From Candidatus Krumholzibacteriia bacterium (GTDB taxonomy: Bacteria > Krumholzibacteriota > Krumholzibacteriia > WVZY01 > JAKEHA01), in the NCBI GenBank assembly GCA_029865265.1, contig JAOUHG010000013.1, positions 1 through 64,000 on the forward strand: a DNA stretch of 64,000 bases. The letters are read 5' to 3'. Positions 1-9,000 of this stretch are shown here, one piece after another; position 1 is the first letter of the stretch, and the number at the start of each line of letters is the position of its first letter. The notes below the pieces were generated by a model. That model did not search any database and was not told the DNA's origin. It saw nothing but the letters and a program-made list of their open reading frames with translations. The position numbers and the translations under genes were made by a program.

Positions 1-454
1 CCCGAAGCGCGGCCAGGAGTTCCGGATTCCGGATCTCCGCGGCCATCGCCAGCGAATCCACACCCGCCGGCCCGAACGCCCGGGCGATCTGCCAGCGGTT
101 GAACCCCTCGGGAACCGTGACCCGCATGGAAAGCACGTCGCCGCGCACCAGCGCGCGCAGGACATCCACCGGCGGGGTCCCGGGAATGAATTCATAGGTA
201 CCGCGCCGGATGTCGCGATCGTGGCCCAGCACGCGCGCGAAGAACGTGAACGTCCAACCGCGCCGCACCAGGCCGTTCGCCTGCAGTTCGGCCAGCACCG
301 TGCCGAAGCCGTCGCCCTCGGCCACGATGATGCGCACGGGATCTCCGCCGCGGGCGGTACGCCGGGTCACGTCCGACACCACGAAGACGATGAACACCGC
401 CCCGGCGATCGCCAGTGCGATGAGTACCTTGAACACGGTCTGCATATGTTTCAT
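1..454 (-). CDS. mltG: Endolytic transglycosylase MltG (N-terminal part, cut by window edge)
   Basis: The visible 151 residues begin MKHMQTVFK, followed by one membrane segment at about residues 8-27 (VLIALAIAGAVFIVFVV). A periplasmic region follows with the LysM-like subdomain typical of YceG/MltG: GDGFGTVLAELQANGLV, RGTYEFIPGTPP and VTVPEGFNRWQIA. MltG cleaves nascent glycan strands and sets the end of peptidoglycan synthesis, acting from the inner membrane. The catalytic Glu lies in the missing C-terminal part, so activity cannot be judged. The start lies 7 bp after the ruvX stop; ruvX-mltG adjacency is common in bacteria and supports the call. The gene runs off the left edge on the minus strand. 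Confidence 0.85.
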   Translation of the reverse strand, partial: MKHMQTVFKVLIALAIAGAVFIVFVVSDVTRRTARGGDPVRIIVAEGDGFGTVLAELQANGLVRRGWTFTFFARVLGHDRDIRRGTYEFIPGTPPVDVLRALVRGDVLSMRVTVPEGFNRWQIARAFGPAGVDSLAMAAEIRNPELLAALR

Positions 455-461
455 CGTTTCC

Positions 462-899
462 TCATGGTCGCACGTCCCGGTGACGGTGCGCATCCAGGTA
501 TCCCTGCAGGATCAGCACCGCCGCCACCCGGTCCACCGCCCCCTTCTCAGCGCGCTCCCCGCGCAGGGTGCGTTCCGCCTCCACGCTCGACAGGCGCTCG
601 TCCCACAGGTCGACGGGAACGTCAAAGGTCTTGCGCAGCGCGCCGGCCAGTTCGGTGGCGAGCCGCGAAGAATCCGTTTCCCGCCCGCTGAGCGCCAACG
701 GGTAGCCCACCACGATGCGCTCGACGTCGTACTCGACCAGCAGCGCGCGCACGCGGTCCAGCAGGTCGCCGTCCCGGCGACGGTCGAACGTCTCCAGGCC
801 CTGCGCGGTAATGCCAAGCGGATCGCTCACCGCCAGCCCGACACGCCGCTCGCCCGGGTCCAGGCCCAGGATGCGCCGTTCTCCGGCGGCCCGCGTCAC
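462..899 (-). CDS. ruvX: YqgF/RuvX family pre-16S rRNA nuclease / putative Holliday junction resolvase
   Basis: The protein is 145 residues long from a GTG start at 899. That start overlaps the TGA stop of the upstream phosphatase (GTGA), so it is preferred over the longer ATG reading that would run far into that gene. The YqgF fold signatures are present: ILGLDPGERRVGLAVSDP (first catalytic Asp), IVVGYPLALSGRE, WDERLSSVEAE, and the final Asp in KGAVDRVAAVLILQGYLD. Family members process the 16S rRNA 5' end and have been proposed as Holliday-junction nucleases. The length is normal for the family (about 140 aa). It is translationally coupled to the gene upstream and followed by mltG. Confidence 0.92.
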   Translation of the reverse strand: MTRAAGERRILGLDPGERRVGLAVSDPLGITAQGLETFDRRRDGDLLDRVRALLVEYDVERIVVGYPLALSGRETDSSRLATELAGALRKTFDVPVDLWDERLSSVEAERTLRGERAEKGAVDRVAAVLILQGYLDAHRHRDVRP

Positions 900-3139
900 G
901 GGTTCCTCTTCAGGACCACGACGGTGAGGTCGTCCTGGTTCTCGCCGTCGCCGAAGGCACGCACGTCCTCGATCACGCGCCGGCACACGTCGCGCGCACT
1001 CATGTCACCGTTGCGTTCCAGCACCGAGCGCAACCGGGGCGCGCCGTAGTAATCGCCGTTACGCGCCTCGGAATCCGTGACGCCATCCGTGTACACCACC
1101 AGTGAACCACCCGCGGGCACGTGACAGTCGCATTCGAGATAGTCGAACTCCTCCAGACACCCCAGCACCATGCCGCTCTCCTCGATCATGCGGGCGCCGG
1201 CGCCGGTGACGAGGAAGGGAAACTCGTGCCCCGCGTTGCTGAAGCGCACCGCACCGCTCTCCATGTCCAGAACCGCGTAGAACACGGTGGCGAACTCCGC
1301 GGCACTGGTGTTGCGGTACAGCAGCCGGTTCAGACGCGCCATCATGTCGCGCGGTTGCGTCTGCGCATCGGTGTTGGTTCTCACCGTGGCCTGCAGCGTG
1401 GCGGTCAGGATCGACGCCGGGATACCCTTGCCGGAAACGTCGGCCACCACTACCACGAGCCAGCGCCCGTCGACGAGCACAAAGTCGTAATAATCACCGC
1501 CCACCTGCCGGCTGGGAACGGTGACACCGAACAGGTCGAACCCCGGCAGCGATGGCGGCGCGCTGGGCAGCATCTGCATCTGGATCTTGCGCGCGATCTT
1601 CAACTCCTCTTCGAACACCTTGCGTTCCACGCTCTCGGCCAGCAGCCGGATGTTCTGGAAGGCGGCGCCGATCTGTGTGGACAGCAGCGCCAGGTGGCCG
1701 AGTTCCTCGGCGCCGTAGGTCAGGCCGTAGACCTTCTCCGCCAGGGTCACGTAGGCCACGCAGGTGCGGCCCTGGATGATGGGTACGAACACGTCGATAC
1801 CGGCCGGCAGCAGATCGGGCCTGAGCGTGGGCGGCGCGTCGCCATCCTCGCGCCGCTTGCGCGGGCGGCGACGCCACGGCCGGCGGCGTGGCTCCGCGGG
1901 TGCGAGAAGGTCGCGGCGCCGCACCGGCTCTCCGATCTTGAGCAGCGCCGCCGCCACCGGGTCGCTGCCGTTGGAAACCAGCACCAGCCGCGCGTCGGAC
2001 GCGTCGAGCACCTCGCGCAGCCCCCGGGTGACGGTAAGATCGAGGTCTTCGCGTGTCGTGGCCGCGGCCACCCCGTCGCCCACGCGCTTGAAACGCTGCG
2101 CCAATCCACCGCGCCCACGCGCCAGTGCGTGCTCGAGAACCGATTCCGCGCGTTCGATGGCGGGTTGAAACGCAATAACCACCAGCATCACGAAGCCGGC
2201 TTCGAAAGCTTCACGGCCACCCGCGCTGTACTGGCCGAAGAATATGGCGATAGGGCGCACCAGCAGCAGGTAGATGCCCGCGAAGAGCGCGGCCACCACG
2301 CCGTACAGCAGCGAGCGCTCCAGCACGTTGCGTACGCCGAGAAACTGGTGACGAATGACCGCGTAGGCGATCGCCCCGCCGCTGGCCACCAGGGACAGGT
2401 TTAGCAGCGCGAGACCGGTGTTGTCCGGGATCGCGGGGATGCGGGCCAGCAGCGCCACCTTGGCGAAGGTATAGAAGATAACGCTGGCCAGCACACCCAG
2501 CGCCACCACGCGCAACTGGCGCGACAGGCGCGCGTTCACCGGCCCGTTCTGGCTGCGGTTGAGAATCTCGAGCGCGACCAGCGAGTAGACGATGTTGACG
2601 ACGGCAAACAGGTTGCGGTGCACGCGCTCCAGCATGCGCACCAGCGCGCCCAGCACGGCGTCGAATCCCGTCAGCGTGAGTTCGCGCGGCCCCACGCCGA
2701 ACTCGCCCTCGGTGGCGATGCTGTCGGGCATGCGGGAGAGTTGATCGAGCATGCGGTCGCCGAACATCATGGCGGCGAGGTGGAAGATGTAGGGCAGAAA
2801 AATGACCAGTCCCAGGGCCGGGTAGCGGTTCAGAACGCGGTTCTCGGTGGGAAAACTGAGCGCGAAGAGCAGCAGGGACGGAAAGTAGAACTCCCACAGG
2901 TACTCGAAGTTGACCACCATGCTGGTATAGAGCACAGCCCCGTCGCGCAACGAACGCTCCAGGATGATGCCGGACGCGGAGAGCAGCGGTCCCACGCTGG
3001 CGAAGAACAGCATCAACGCGGCGGCGCGGGTGGGGGCGCTGTTGCGGCCCACGCGCAGCAGGGTGAGGGCGAGCAGGAAGCCGGATACCCCGACGACGAG
3101 GTAGACCAGCGATATGACGACGGTAAAGGGACCGGTCAT
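896..3139 (-). CDS. Membrane-anchored RsbU/SpoIIE-type PP2C serine phosphatase with GAF domain
   Basis: This 747-residue protein has an N-terminal block of about seven or eight membrane helices (residues 1-310) like the 7TM sensor modules of histidine kinases. A GAF-like domain follows (about 335-500), then a linker helix (EELKIARKIQMQMLP) and a SpoIIE/PP2C phosphatase domain (about 525-745). The phosphatase metal-binding Asp motifs are intact: VGGDYYDF, VADVSGKGIPA, YTDGVTDS and QDDLTVVV. RsbU-type enzymes dephosphorylate a STAS antagonist and so release a sigma factor or other target from an RsbW-like kinase. Both partners are the next genes upstream in the same run, which supports that role. 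The signal sensed through the 7TM/GAF parts is unknown. The ATG at 3139 gives a sensible first helix. Confidence 0.9.
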   Translation of the reverse strand: MTGPFTVVISLVYLVVGVSGFLLALTLLRVGRNSAPTRAAALMLFFASVGPLLSASGIILERSLRDGAVLYTSMVVNFEYLWEFYFPSLLLFALSFPTENRVLNRYPALGLVIFLPYIFHLAAMMFGDRMLDQLSRMPDSIATEGEFGVGPRELTLTGFDAVLGALVRMLERVHRNLFAVVNIVYSLVALEILNRSQNGPVNARLSRQLRVVALGVLASVIFYTFAKVALLARIPAIPDNTGLALLNLSLVASGGAIAYAVIRHQFLGVRNVLERSLLYGVVAALFAGIYLLLVRPIAIFFGQYSAGGREAFEAGFVMLVVIAFQPAIERAESVLEHALARGRGGLAQRFKRVGDGVAAATTREDLDLTVTRGLREVLDASDARLVLVSNGSDPVAAALLKIGEPVRRRDLLAPAEPRRRPWRRRPRKRREDGDAPPTLRPDLLPAGIDVFVPIIQGRTCVAYVTLAEKVYGLTYGAEELGHLALLSTQIGAAFQNIRLLAESVERKVFEEELKIARKIQMQMLPSAPPSLPGFDLFGVTVPSRQVGGDYYDFVLVDGRWLVVVVADVSGKGIPASILTATLQATVRTNTDAQTQPRDMMARLNRLLYRNTSAAEFATVFYAVLDMESGAVRFSNAGHEFPFLVTGAGARMIEESGMVLGCLEEFDYLECDCHVPAGGSLVVYTDGVTDSEARNGDYYGAPRLRSVLERNGDMSARDVCRRVIEDVRAFGDGENQDDLTVVVLKRNP

Positions 3140-3241
3140 TGGAAGCCGCTCCGGGGACGGCCGCTACGCACGGCTGCGGTTTCCCCTTCTACGTATGTCC
3201 GCCGCGCACGGTTCCGGTGGGTATCGCGGCTTGAGGCGGGA

Positions 3242-3679
3242 TCATTCCTCCGGCCCGTCGTCTCCGCGATTCTTGGCGAGTTCGACGTACAGACCGCCGT
3301 CGGCGTAACGGAACGAAAGCCTGTCGGTGAAGGCCTTCATGATCATCAGACCCCGGCCGCGCTCGCTCATCGGGTCCGGCGGCGAGTCTTCGTCAAGGGC
3401 CTTCTGGAAATTGAAGCCGCTGCCCTCATCCTTGACGCTGGCAGCAAAAGACTGCCCGTTGAAGCACAACGTCACGACCACCCGCTTGTTCGGATCGAAC
3501 CGGTTCCCGTGCTCAATGGCATTGCTGCACGCCTCGATCAACGCGGTACTGACGTCATTGATCGCATCCAGGGAGAACGAGAACTCCCGTGCCAGGTCCT
3601 GGATGGCAGCATCCACCGCGCCGAGGTACTTGAGGTCGCTCGGGATGTTCAGGATCATTTGCTCGACGTTGCCGCCCAT
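3242..3679 (-). CDS. RsbW-like anti-sigma factor / serine kinase (GHKL ATPase)
   Basis: A 145-residue single-domain GHKL ATPase. The N box (ALIEACSNAIEHGNR), the G1 box (VKDEGSGF) and the G2 box (GRGLMIMKAFTD) are all present, as in RsbW/SpoIIAB and BtrW-type switch kinases. Such proteins bind and inhibit a target, classically a sigma factor, and phosphorylate the STAS antagonist. The gene lies between the STAS gene and the PP2C phosphatase, so the three-part partner switch is complete. No sigma factor is encoded nearby, so the target is unknown. The start could also be the internal ATG giving MILNIPSD; ATG at 3679 has a GGAAG upstream. Confidence 0.9.
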   Translation of the reverse strand: MGGNVEQMILNIPSDLKYLGAVDAAIQDLAREFSFSLDAINDVSTALIEACSNAIEHGNRFDPNKRVVVTLCFNGQSFAASVKDEGSGFNFQKALDEDSPPDPMSERGRGLMIMKAFTDRLSFRYADGGLYVELAKNRGDDGPEE

Positions 3680-3712
3680 ACGCCGCTTCCGCTGTCGCCG
3701 TTGATCGAGACG

Positions 3713-4060
3713 CTAGCTGGCGGGCGTGAAAGCTTTCAACGCATCCTCTTCCGCCTCGAAGGACTTGAAGAGGAGATTGAGCTTGGTGACGTAGAGGATA
3801 CTCTCGATGCGATCCGACGCGTGCATGACGACCAGGTCGCCGCCCGCGCGCCGAACCGACGTGTAGCCGCTGATGAGGATGCCGAGACCGGTGGAGTTGA
3901 TCCACGAGACCTTCTCCAGGTTCACGACCACGTTCTTCTTGCCCTGGTCGATGAGGGACTTGAACACGTCGCGGAAAACTTCCGCATCCGGGCCGCCGGT
4001 CAGCTTCCCGTTCAGGTCAAGAATAACCGCGTTCCCAACTTCTCTCTGCGTGATCTTCAA
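3713..4060 (-). CDS. STAS-domain anti-anti-sigma factor (RsbV/SpoIIAA-like)
   Basis: This 115-residue stand-alone STAS domain starts with TTG at 4060, supported by AAGGAGG six bases upstream. The phosphoacceptor loop is WINSTGLGIL: Ser56/Thr57 match the Ser pair that RsbW-type kinases phosphorylate in RsbV/SpoIIAA. In the unphosphorylated form such proteins sequester the kinase and free its target. The start codon lies 1 bp after the rluD stop, so translation is probably coupled. The RsbW-like kinase gene follows after 33 bp. Confidence 0.92.
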   Translation of the reverse strand: MKITQREVGNAVILDLNGKLTGGPDAEVFRDVFKSLIDQGKKNVVVNLEKVSWINSTGLGILISGYTSVRRAGGDLVVMHASDRIESILYVTKLNLLFKSFEAEEDALKAFTPAS

Positions 4061-4061
4061 G

Positions 4062-5060
4062 CTAGACCTCCTTCGCCCGGTCTTCCCGGTACAGGGTTTC
4101 CAGGGCGAGTCGCATGTCGGCGGGCAGCGCCGTCGTGAATGTCATCCGCCGCGCGGTTTCCGGGTGCGTGAACGACAACACCGACGCGTGCAGCGCGTGT
4201 CGTCGCATGATCTTGAGCAGGCGTTCGATCGTCTCCCGCGAGCGCGCACGTCCCGTTCTGATCCTCTGCCTCCGGCCACCGTAAACGGAGTCCCCCAGGA
4301 GCGGGTTGTCGATATGAGCAAGGTGGACGCGAATCTGATGCGTCCGTCCCGTCCGGGTGGTCGCGCGAATATAGTCGAAATGGTAGTAGGTGTCCACCAC
4401 GATCACCTCGGTGGCCGCGGGGCGTCCCCCCGGCACGACCGCCATGCGCTGGCGGTGCACCCGGTGGCGCGCAACCGGCTCGTCGACGGTCACGCGCGGC
4501 GCGCGCAGGTTGCCGAAGACGATCGCGTGGTAGGTCTTGTCGAAGCGCCTCTCCTTGATCTCGGCGGTTAGCGCCCGGTAACTCGCGTCGGTCTTGGCCA
4601 GCACCATCACGCCGGAGGTATCCTTGTCCAGCCGGTGCACCACGCCCGGGCGGTCGCCACCCCCCAGTCCAGCCAGCGTGGTGCCGCGCCCCAGCAGCGC
4701 GTTCACCAGCGTCCCGTCCCAGTTGCCGTGCGCGGGGTGAACCACGAGTCCGGCGGGCTTGTTCACCACCACCAGCGACTCGTCCTCATACACCACCGCA
4801 ATATCGATTGATTGCGGCGCGGGGACGGCGCGGGTCGCAGCGGGCTGCGCCACGGCGCCGGCTTCTATCTCGATGGTGTCACCCGCCGCCAGCAAATGGC
4901 TGTCCGGCCGCGCGCGTCCGTTGACACGCACGGCGCCCGCCGCATTGAGGGATTGGATCCGGGTCCGCGAGTAAGCGGGAAGCGTGGCGGCGCAGTAGCG
5001 GTCGAGGCGCTGCCCGGCGCCGCTTTCGGCGACGACAACTGTCAGACGTGCGTCGCCCAT
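4062..5060 (-). CDS. rluD: Ribosomal large subunit pseudouridine synthase, RluD/RluA family
   Basis: The protein is 332 residues with an N-terminal S4 RNA-binding domain (about 15-75: GQRLDRYCAATLPAYSRTRIQ...GAVRVNGR) and a RluA-type catalytic domain. The catalytic motif is HRLDKDTSGVMV, with the nucleophilic Asp at about residue 145. Further family motifs are RYRAL-like YRALTAEIKER, GRTHQIRVHLAHIDNPLLGD and the final L-F-T-type segment. It converts uridines in 23S rRNA helix 69 if truly RluD; other RluA-family substrates cannot be excluded. It sits 12 bp downstream of lspA, and the lspA-rluD pair is conserved in many phyla. Confidence 0.92.
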   Translation of the reverse strand: MGDARLTVVVAESGAGQRLDRYCAATLPAYSRTRIQSLNAAGAVRVNGRARPDSHLLAAGDTIEIEAGAVAQPAATRAVPAPQSIDIAVVYEDESLVVVNKPAGLVVHPAHGNWDGTLVNALLGRGTTLAGLGGGDRPGVVHRLDKDTSGVMVLAKTDASYRALTAEIKERRFDKTYHAIVFGNLRAPRVTVDEPVARHRVHRQRMAVVPGGRPAATEVIVVDTYYHFDYIRATTRTGRTHQIRVHLAHIDNPLLGDSVYGGRRQRIRTGRARSRETIERLLKIMRRHALHASVLSFTHPETARRMTFTTALPADMRLALETLYREDRAKEV

Positions 5061-5072
5061 GGCCGTGCCCTG

Positions 5073-5579
5073 CTAACGCTCCGGCGCGCGCTGGTCGCGC
5101 GGGGCAACCAGGGCGCCGTCGGTGGCGGGCGCGTCGACATGCGTTTCCTTCGTGCGCAGCGCAACCAGCACCAGCAGCGCCGCGCCGATCGTCACCGCCA
5201 TGTCCGCAACGTTGAACACGGGCCAGTAGTGACCGGTGAAACCGATCTGGATGAAGTCGATGACCTCTCCGTGCAGGACGCGATCGACGAGGTTGCCGAT
5301 GGCCCCGCCGAGGACAAGGCCCAGGCACAGGCGGCGGAACTTCTCTGCGCGCGGCAGACGAAACGCCACCAGCGAGATCAACACCAGCGCCACCACGCTG
5401 GCGACGATGAAGAACAGGCGGCCACCCTGGAAGATACCGAACGCCGCGCCCGCGTTCTTGACGAGCGTGATGTTCAGAAAGCCGGCAACGATCTCGTAGT
5501 TCTGTCCGTTTCGCCAGATGAGCTGTTTGGTGAGCTGGTCGATGACGACGACAAGTGCGGCGGGAACAAGAAACCGCAC
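5073..5579 (-). CDS. lspA: Lipoprotein signal peptidase (signal peptidase II)
   Basis: From the GTG at 5579 (1 bp after the dksA-like stop) the protein is 168 residues, the usual LspA length. A longer reading would only extend into the upstream gene. Four membrane helices are visible. The two catalytic aspartates are present: D99 in GGAIGNLVDR and D126 in FNVADMAV. The conserved N-terminal VVIDQLTK and KNAGAAFGIF segments are also intact. It cleaves prolipoprotein signal peptides at the inner membrane; the window encodes several lipobox-bearing proteins that are probable substrates. Confidence 0.95.
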   Translation of the reverse strand: MRFLVPAALVVVIDQLTKQLIWRNGQNYEIVAGFLNITLVKNAGAAFGIFQGGRLFFIVASVVALVLISLVAFRLPRAEKFRRLCLGLVLGGAIGNLVDRVLHGEVIDFIQIGFTGHYWPVFNVADMAVTIGAALLVLVALRTKETHVDAPATDGALVAPRDQRAPER

Positions 5580-5580
5580 G

Positions 5581-5955
5581 CTAGCTCCTCTGCATCTTTT
5601 CAGCGCGGGACTGGCACTTGATGCACAGCCGCGCGGCGAGAAACGCCTCGAGACGCCGCGGCGGAATCTTCTCGCTGCACTCCTCGCACACACCGTAGGT
5701 GCCCTTGTCGATGCGGCGCAGGGCAGCCTCGAGTGCGATCACGTAGTCGGTGCCCTGGCTGGCGTGCAGGAACGCCTGCTCCTGTTCGATCACGTCGGAG
5801 CCTATGTCGGCCATGTGGTTGGAGTAGCTCTGGTTCCCGGACTGGCTCGCCGCCATACCCTGGATCTCCTCCTCGATCATGCCCAGCCGCTGGAGGACGC
5901 GCTGCCGTTCCGCTTCGACGAGTGTCCTGAAACGCTGCAGTTCTCTCTTGTTCAT
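5581..5955 (-). CDS. DksA/TraR-family zinc-finger transcription factor
   Basis: The protein is 124 residues from ATG 5955 (AAGAGG nine bases upstream); a TTG nine bases earlier is less likely. An N-terminal coiled coil (ELQRFRTLVEAERQRVLQRLGMIEEEI) leads to an acidic tip region (HMADIGSDVIEQEQ). A C-terminal four-Cys zinc finger follows (CEEC...CIKC) with the family signature GTYGVCEECSEKIP..RLEA. DksA-type proteins enter the RNA polymerase secondary channel and tune initiation with ppGpp. Members of this shorter group next to lspA are common and not always true DksA. A strong promoter lies just upstream. Confidence 0.88.
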   Translation of the reverse strand: MNKRELQRFRTLVEAERQRVLQRLGMIEEEIQGMAASQSGNQSYSNHMADIGSDVIEQEQAFLHASQGTDYVIALEAALRRIDKGTYGVCEECSEKIPPRRLEAFLAARLCIKCQSRAEKMQRS

Positions 5956-6016
5956 CCTGCACAACCTCTTGTATTAGAACACTTTACAGCAACAGCCACG
6001 CCACTGGAGCGACCGA

Positions 6017-6045
6017 AAGATAGTACCGCTCCCGGGGAGTGTCAA
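6017..6045 (-). promoter_or_regulatory. Sigma-70-type promoter for the dksA-lspA-rluD segment
   Basis: On the minus strand the sequence reads TTGACA, 17 bases, TATCTT. The -35 is plus-strand 6040-6045 and the -10 is 6017-6022. The -35 overlaps the ileS stop codon. The predicted start site is near 6010, about 55 bases before the dksA-like ATG. It would let the downstream genes be transcribed independently of ileS. Confidence 0.7.
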
Positions 6046-9000
6046 CGACATTTCTGCACCCACAACGTGACGCGCTCGCCATCCAGATCCAGTTCCGTGC
6101 GGTGCTCCCAGTCCACCTCGCCGCGCGCGATGTCGTCGGCCAGCGTCTCGGCGGCGATCAGTTTGCCGGCGGCATCGAAGACGCGCGCGGTGGCCTCGCC
6201 GCCCTGGTAGCGCAGGCGGATGCGATCGGTCACCTCGAATCCCGAGTTCTTACGGAGATTCTGCAGGCGATTGACAACCTCGCGCGCCGCGCCCTCCAGG
6301 CGCAGCTCGTCGTCGAGGGTGAGATTCACGATCACGGTGATACCGCGTTCCTCGGCGGCGCCATACCCCTCGGCCGCGGCCACCTGCACGCCGGCGTCTT
6401 CGCGGGTGATGGCAACCGCCTCACCGTCTACTTCGAGCGTGAGCGCGCCGGTCTTCATGAAGGCGGCCAGTTTCTCCTGGGGCGCGGACTTGATGGCCGC
6501 GGCGATGCGCGGCACGCGCTTGCCGTACTTCCTGCCCAGCACCGGGAACGCGGGCGTGGCGGAGAGACGGACCAGGTCGCCCAGTTTGTCCACCCTTCGC
6601 ACCGCGCGCACGTTCAACTCGTCGAGCACCAGGCCGGAGATCTCGCTGTCATCGATGAAACGATCCAGCGACGCGCCGTCATTGGAATGAACCAGTATCT
6701 CGGAGAGCGGCTGGCGCACGCGGACACCCGCGTCGTTGCGCACCGTGCGCCCCAGCGACACCACCGCGAGCGCAACGGCCATCTTTGCCTCCAGCGCCTC
6801 GTCGATGGCGCCGGCGTCCGACACCGGGAACGACTCCAGGTGCACGCTGCTGCCGTCGCCGTCGGTCGCGGTGCGGCCGCGCAGCGCCAGGTGGATCTCG
6901 TCAGAGAGATAGGGGACGAAAGGTGCGAGCAGGCGCGCCATGCCATCCAGCACCGTGTACAGCGTGTTGTAGGCCGCCAGCTTGTCCGGGCCCATCTCGC
7001 CCTTCCAGAAGCGGCGGCGCGACCGGCGCACGTACCAGTTGGAGAGTTCGTCGAGGACGAAGCGCTCGATGGTACGCGCGGCGCGTGTGAGGTCATACTC
7101 GTCCAGCCCGCCGGCCACGCGCGACACGGTGGTGTTGTAGCGCGACAGGATCCAGCGGTCGAGCAGCGAAGGCTCCCCTGCTTCCTTGCCGTGGCGGTAA
7201 CCGTCGATGGACGCGTACATGGCGAAGAAGGCGTATACGTTGCGCAGGTTCTCCAGCAGCTTGCGCGCGGTGTCCTTCACACCGTCGCGGTCGAAGCGGG
7301 TGGGCGTCCATGGCGGGCTGGTGGTGCAAAGGTACCAGCGCAGCGCATCGGCACCGTCGTCGTCGAGCACGTCCCCGGGGTCCACGGTGTTGCGCTTGCT
7401 CTTGGACATCTTCTGCCCGTGCTTGTCCAGGATGTGCCCGGTGGTCAGGCAGTTGCGGAACGGACTCTCGCCCCGAAGGAACACCGAGATCGCCAGCAGC
7501 GAGTAGAACCAGCCGCGCGACTGGTCGATGCCCTCGGAGATGTAGTCGGCGGGAAACTGCCGCGCGAACATGCCGCTTTCGTCCCACGGGTAGTGGTACT
7601 GCGCAAAGGGCATGGCCCCGGAGTCGAACCACACGTCGATGACGTCCTTCACGCGCCGCATCACGCCACCGCACGCGCACGCGAGTTCCACGTCGTCCAC
7701 GAACGGCCGGTGCAGGTCCAGCGACGCCTCGTCGGCGGCCAGGTTGGTAGCGCGCTCGCGCAGTTCCTCGATGCTCCCCACCGCGTCGCGCTCGCCGCAC
7801 GCGTCGCAGGTCCAGATGTTGAGCGGCGTCCCCCAGTAGCGTTCGCGCGACAGCGACCAGTCCACGTTGTTCTCGAGCCAGTTGCCGAAGCGGGACTCCC
7901 CCACGTCTTTCGGGATCCAGTTCACGCGGGCGTTGGCCTCGATCATCTTGTCCTTGTACGATGTGGTGCGGATGTACCACGACTGCCGCGCGTAGTACAT
8001 CAGCGGGGTCGAGCAGCGCCAGCAGAACGGGTACGAGTGGGTGACGCGGGCGCTCTTGTACAGCTTGCCGTGTTGCTTGAGCCACTTGATGATGAGGGGA
8101 TCGGCGTCCTTGATGAACTGGCCCGCCCAGTCGGTGACCGCGTCCTCGAAGGTGCCGTCGGTCCGCACACCCTGGATGAGAGGGATCCCGAACTCCTGGT
8201 GCATGCGGAAGTCGTCCGCGCCGAAGGCGGGTGCGATGTGCACGATGCCGGTGCCGTCCTCCAGGCTCACGAAGTCGCCCGCGATCACGCGGAAGGCACC
8301 CTCGGTGTCCTTGTAGTAGTCGAACAGCGGCTGGTAGGAGGCACCCACCAGGTCCGCACCCTTCACGCGATCGAGCACCTCGACCTCCCCGTCCAGCACA
8401 CCGAGCAGCGCCTCGGCCAGCACCAGCACCTCACCGTTGTGCGACACGCGCGCGTAGGTCTCCTTCGCCGCCACCGCCAGCGCGGCGTTGCAGGTGAGCG
8501 TCCACGGGGTGGTGGTCCACGCCAGGAAGAACTCGTCGGCGCCGCTGCGCTTGAATTTGATGTACACGCTGGGGTCGGTGACGTCCTTGTAGCCCTGGCT
8601 GACCTCGTGGCTGGAGAGCGAGGTCTGGCAGCGCGGGCAGAACGGGACGCTCTTGTACCCCTGGTAGATCAGCCCCTGCTTCCAGAACTCCTTGAGAATC
8701 CACCACACCGTCTCGATGTAGCGGTTGTCGTAGGTGACGTAGGGGTGGTCCATGTCCACCCAGAACGCGATGCGGCGCGTGAACGTCACCCAGTCCTTCT
8801 CGTACTTGAACACGCTCTCCCGGCACTTGCGGTTGAACTCGGCGATGCCGTACGCCTCGATCTGCTCCTTGCGGTCGAAGCCGAGTGAGCGCTCCACCTC
8901 GATCTCAACCGGCAGTCCGTGCGTGTCCCAGCCCGCCTTGCGCACCACCCGGTGCCCGCGCATGGTCTTGTAGCGGCACACGAGATCCTTGCACAGGCGT

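Noticed and set aside
6039-8888. 949-codon plus-strand frame opposite ileS
   Set aside because: Antisense shadow of a conserved synthetase; no domain and no ribosome-binding site.
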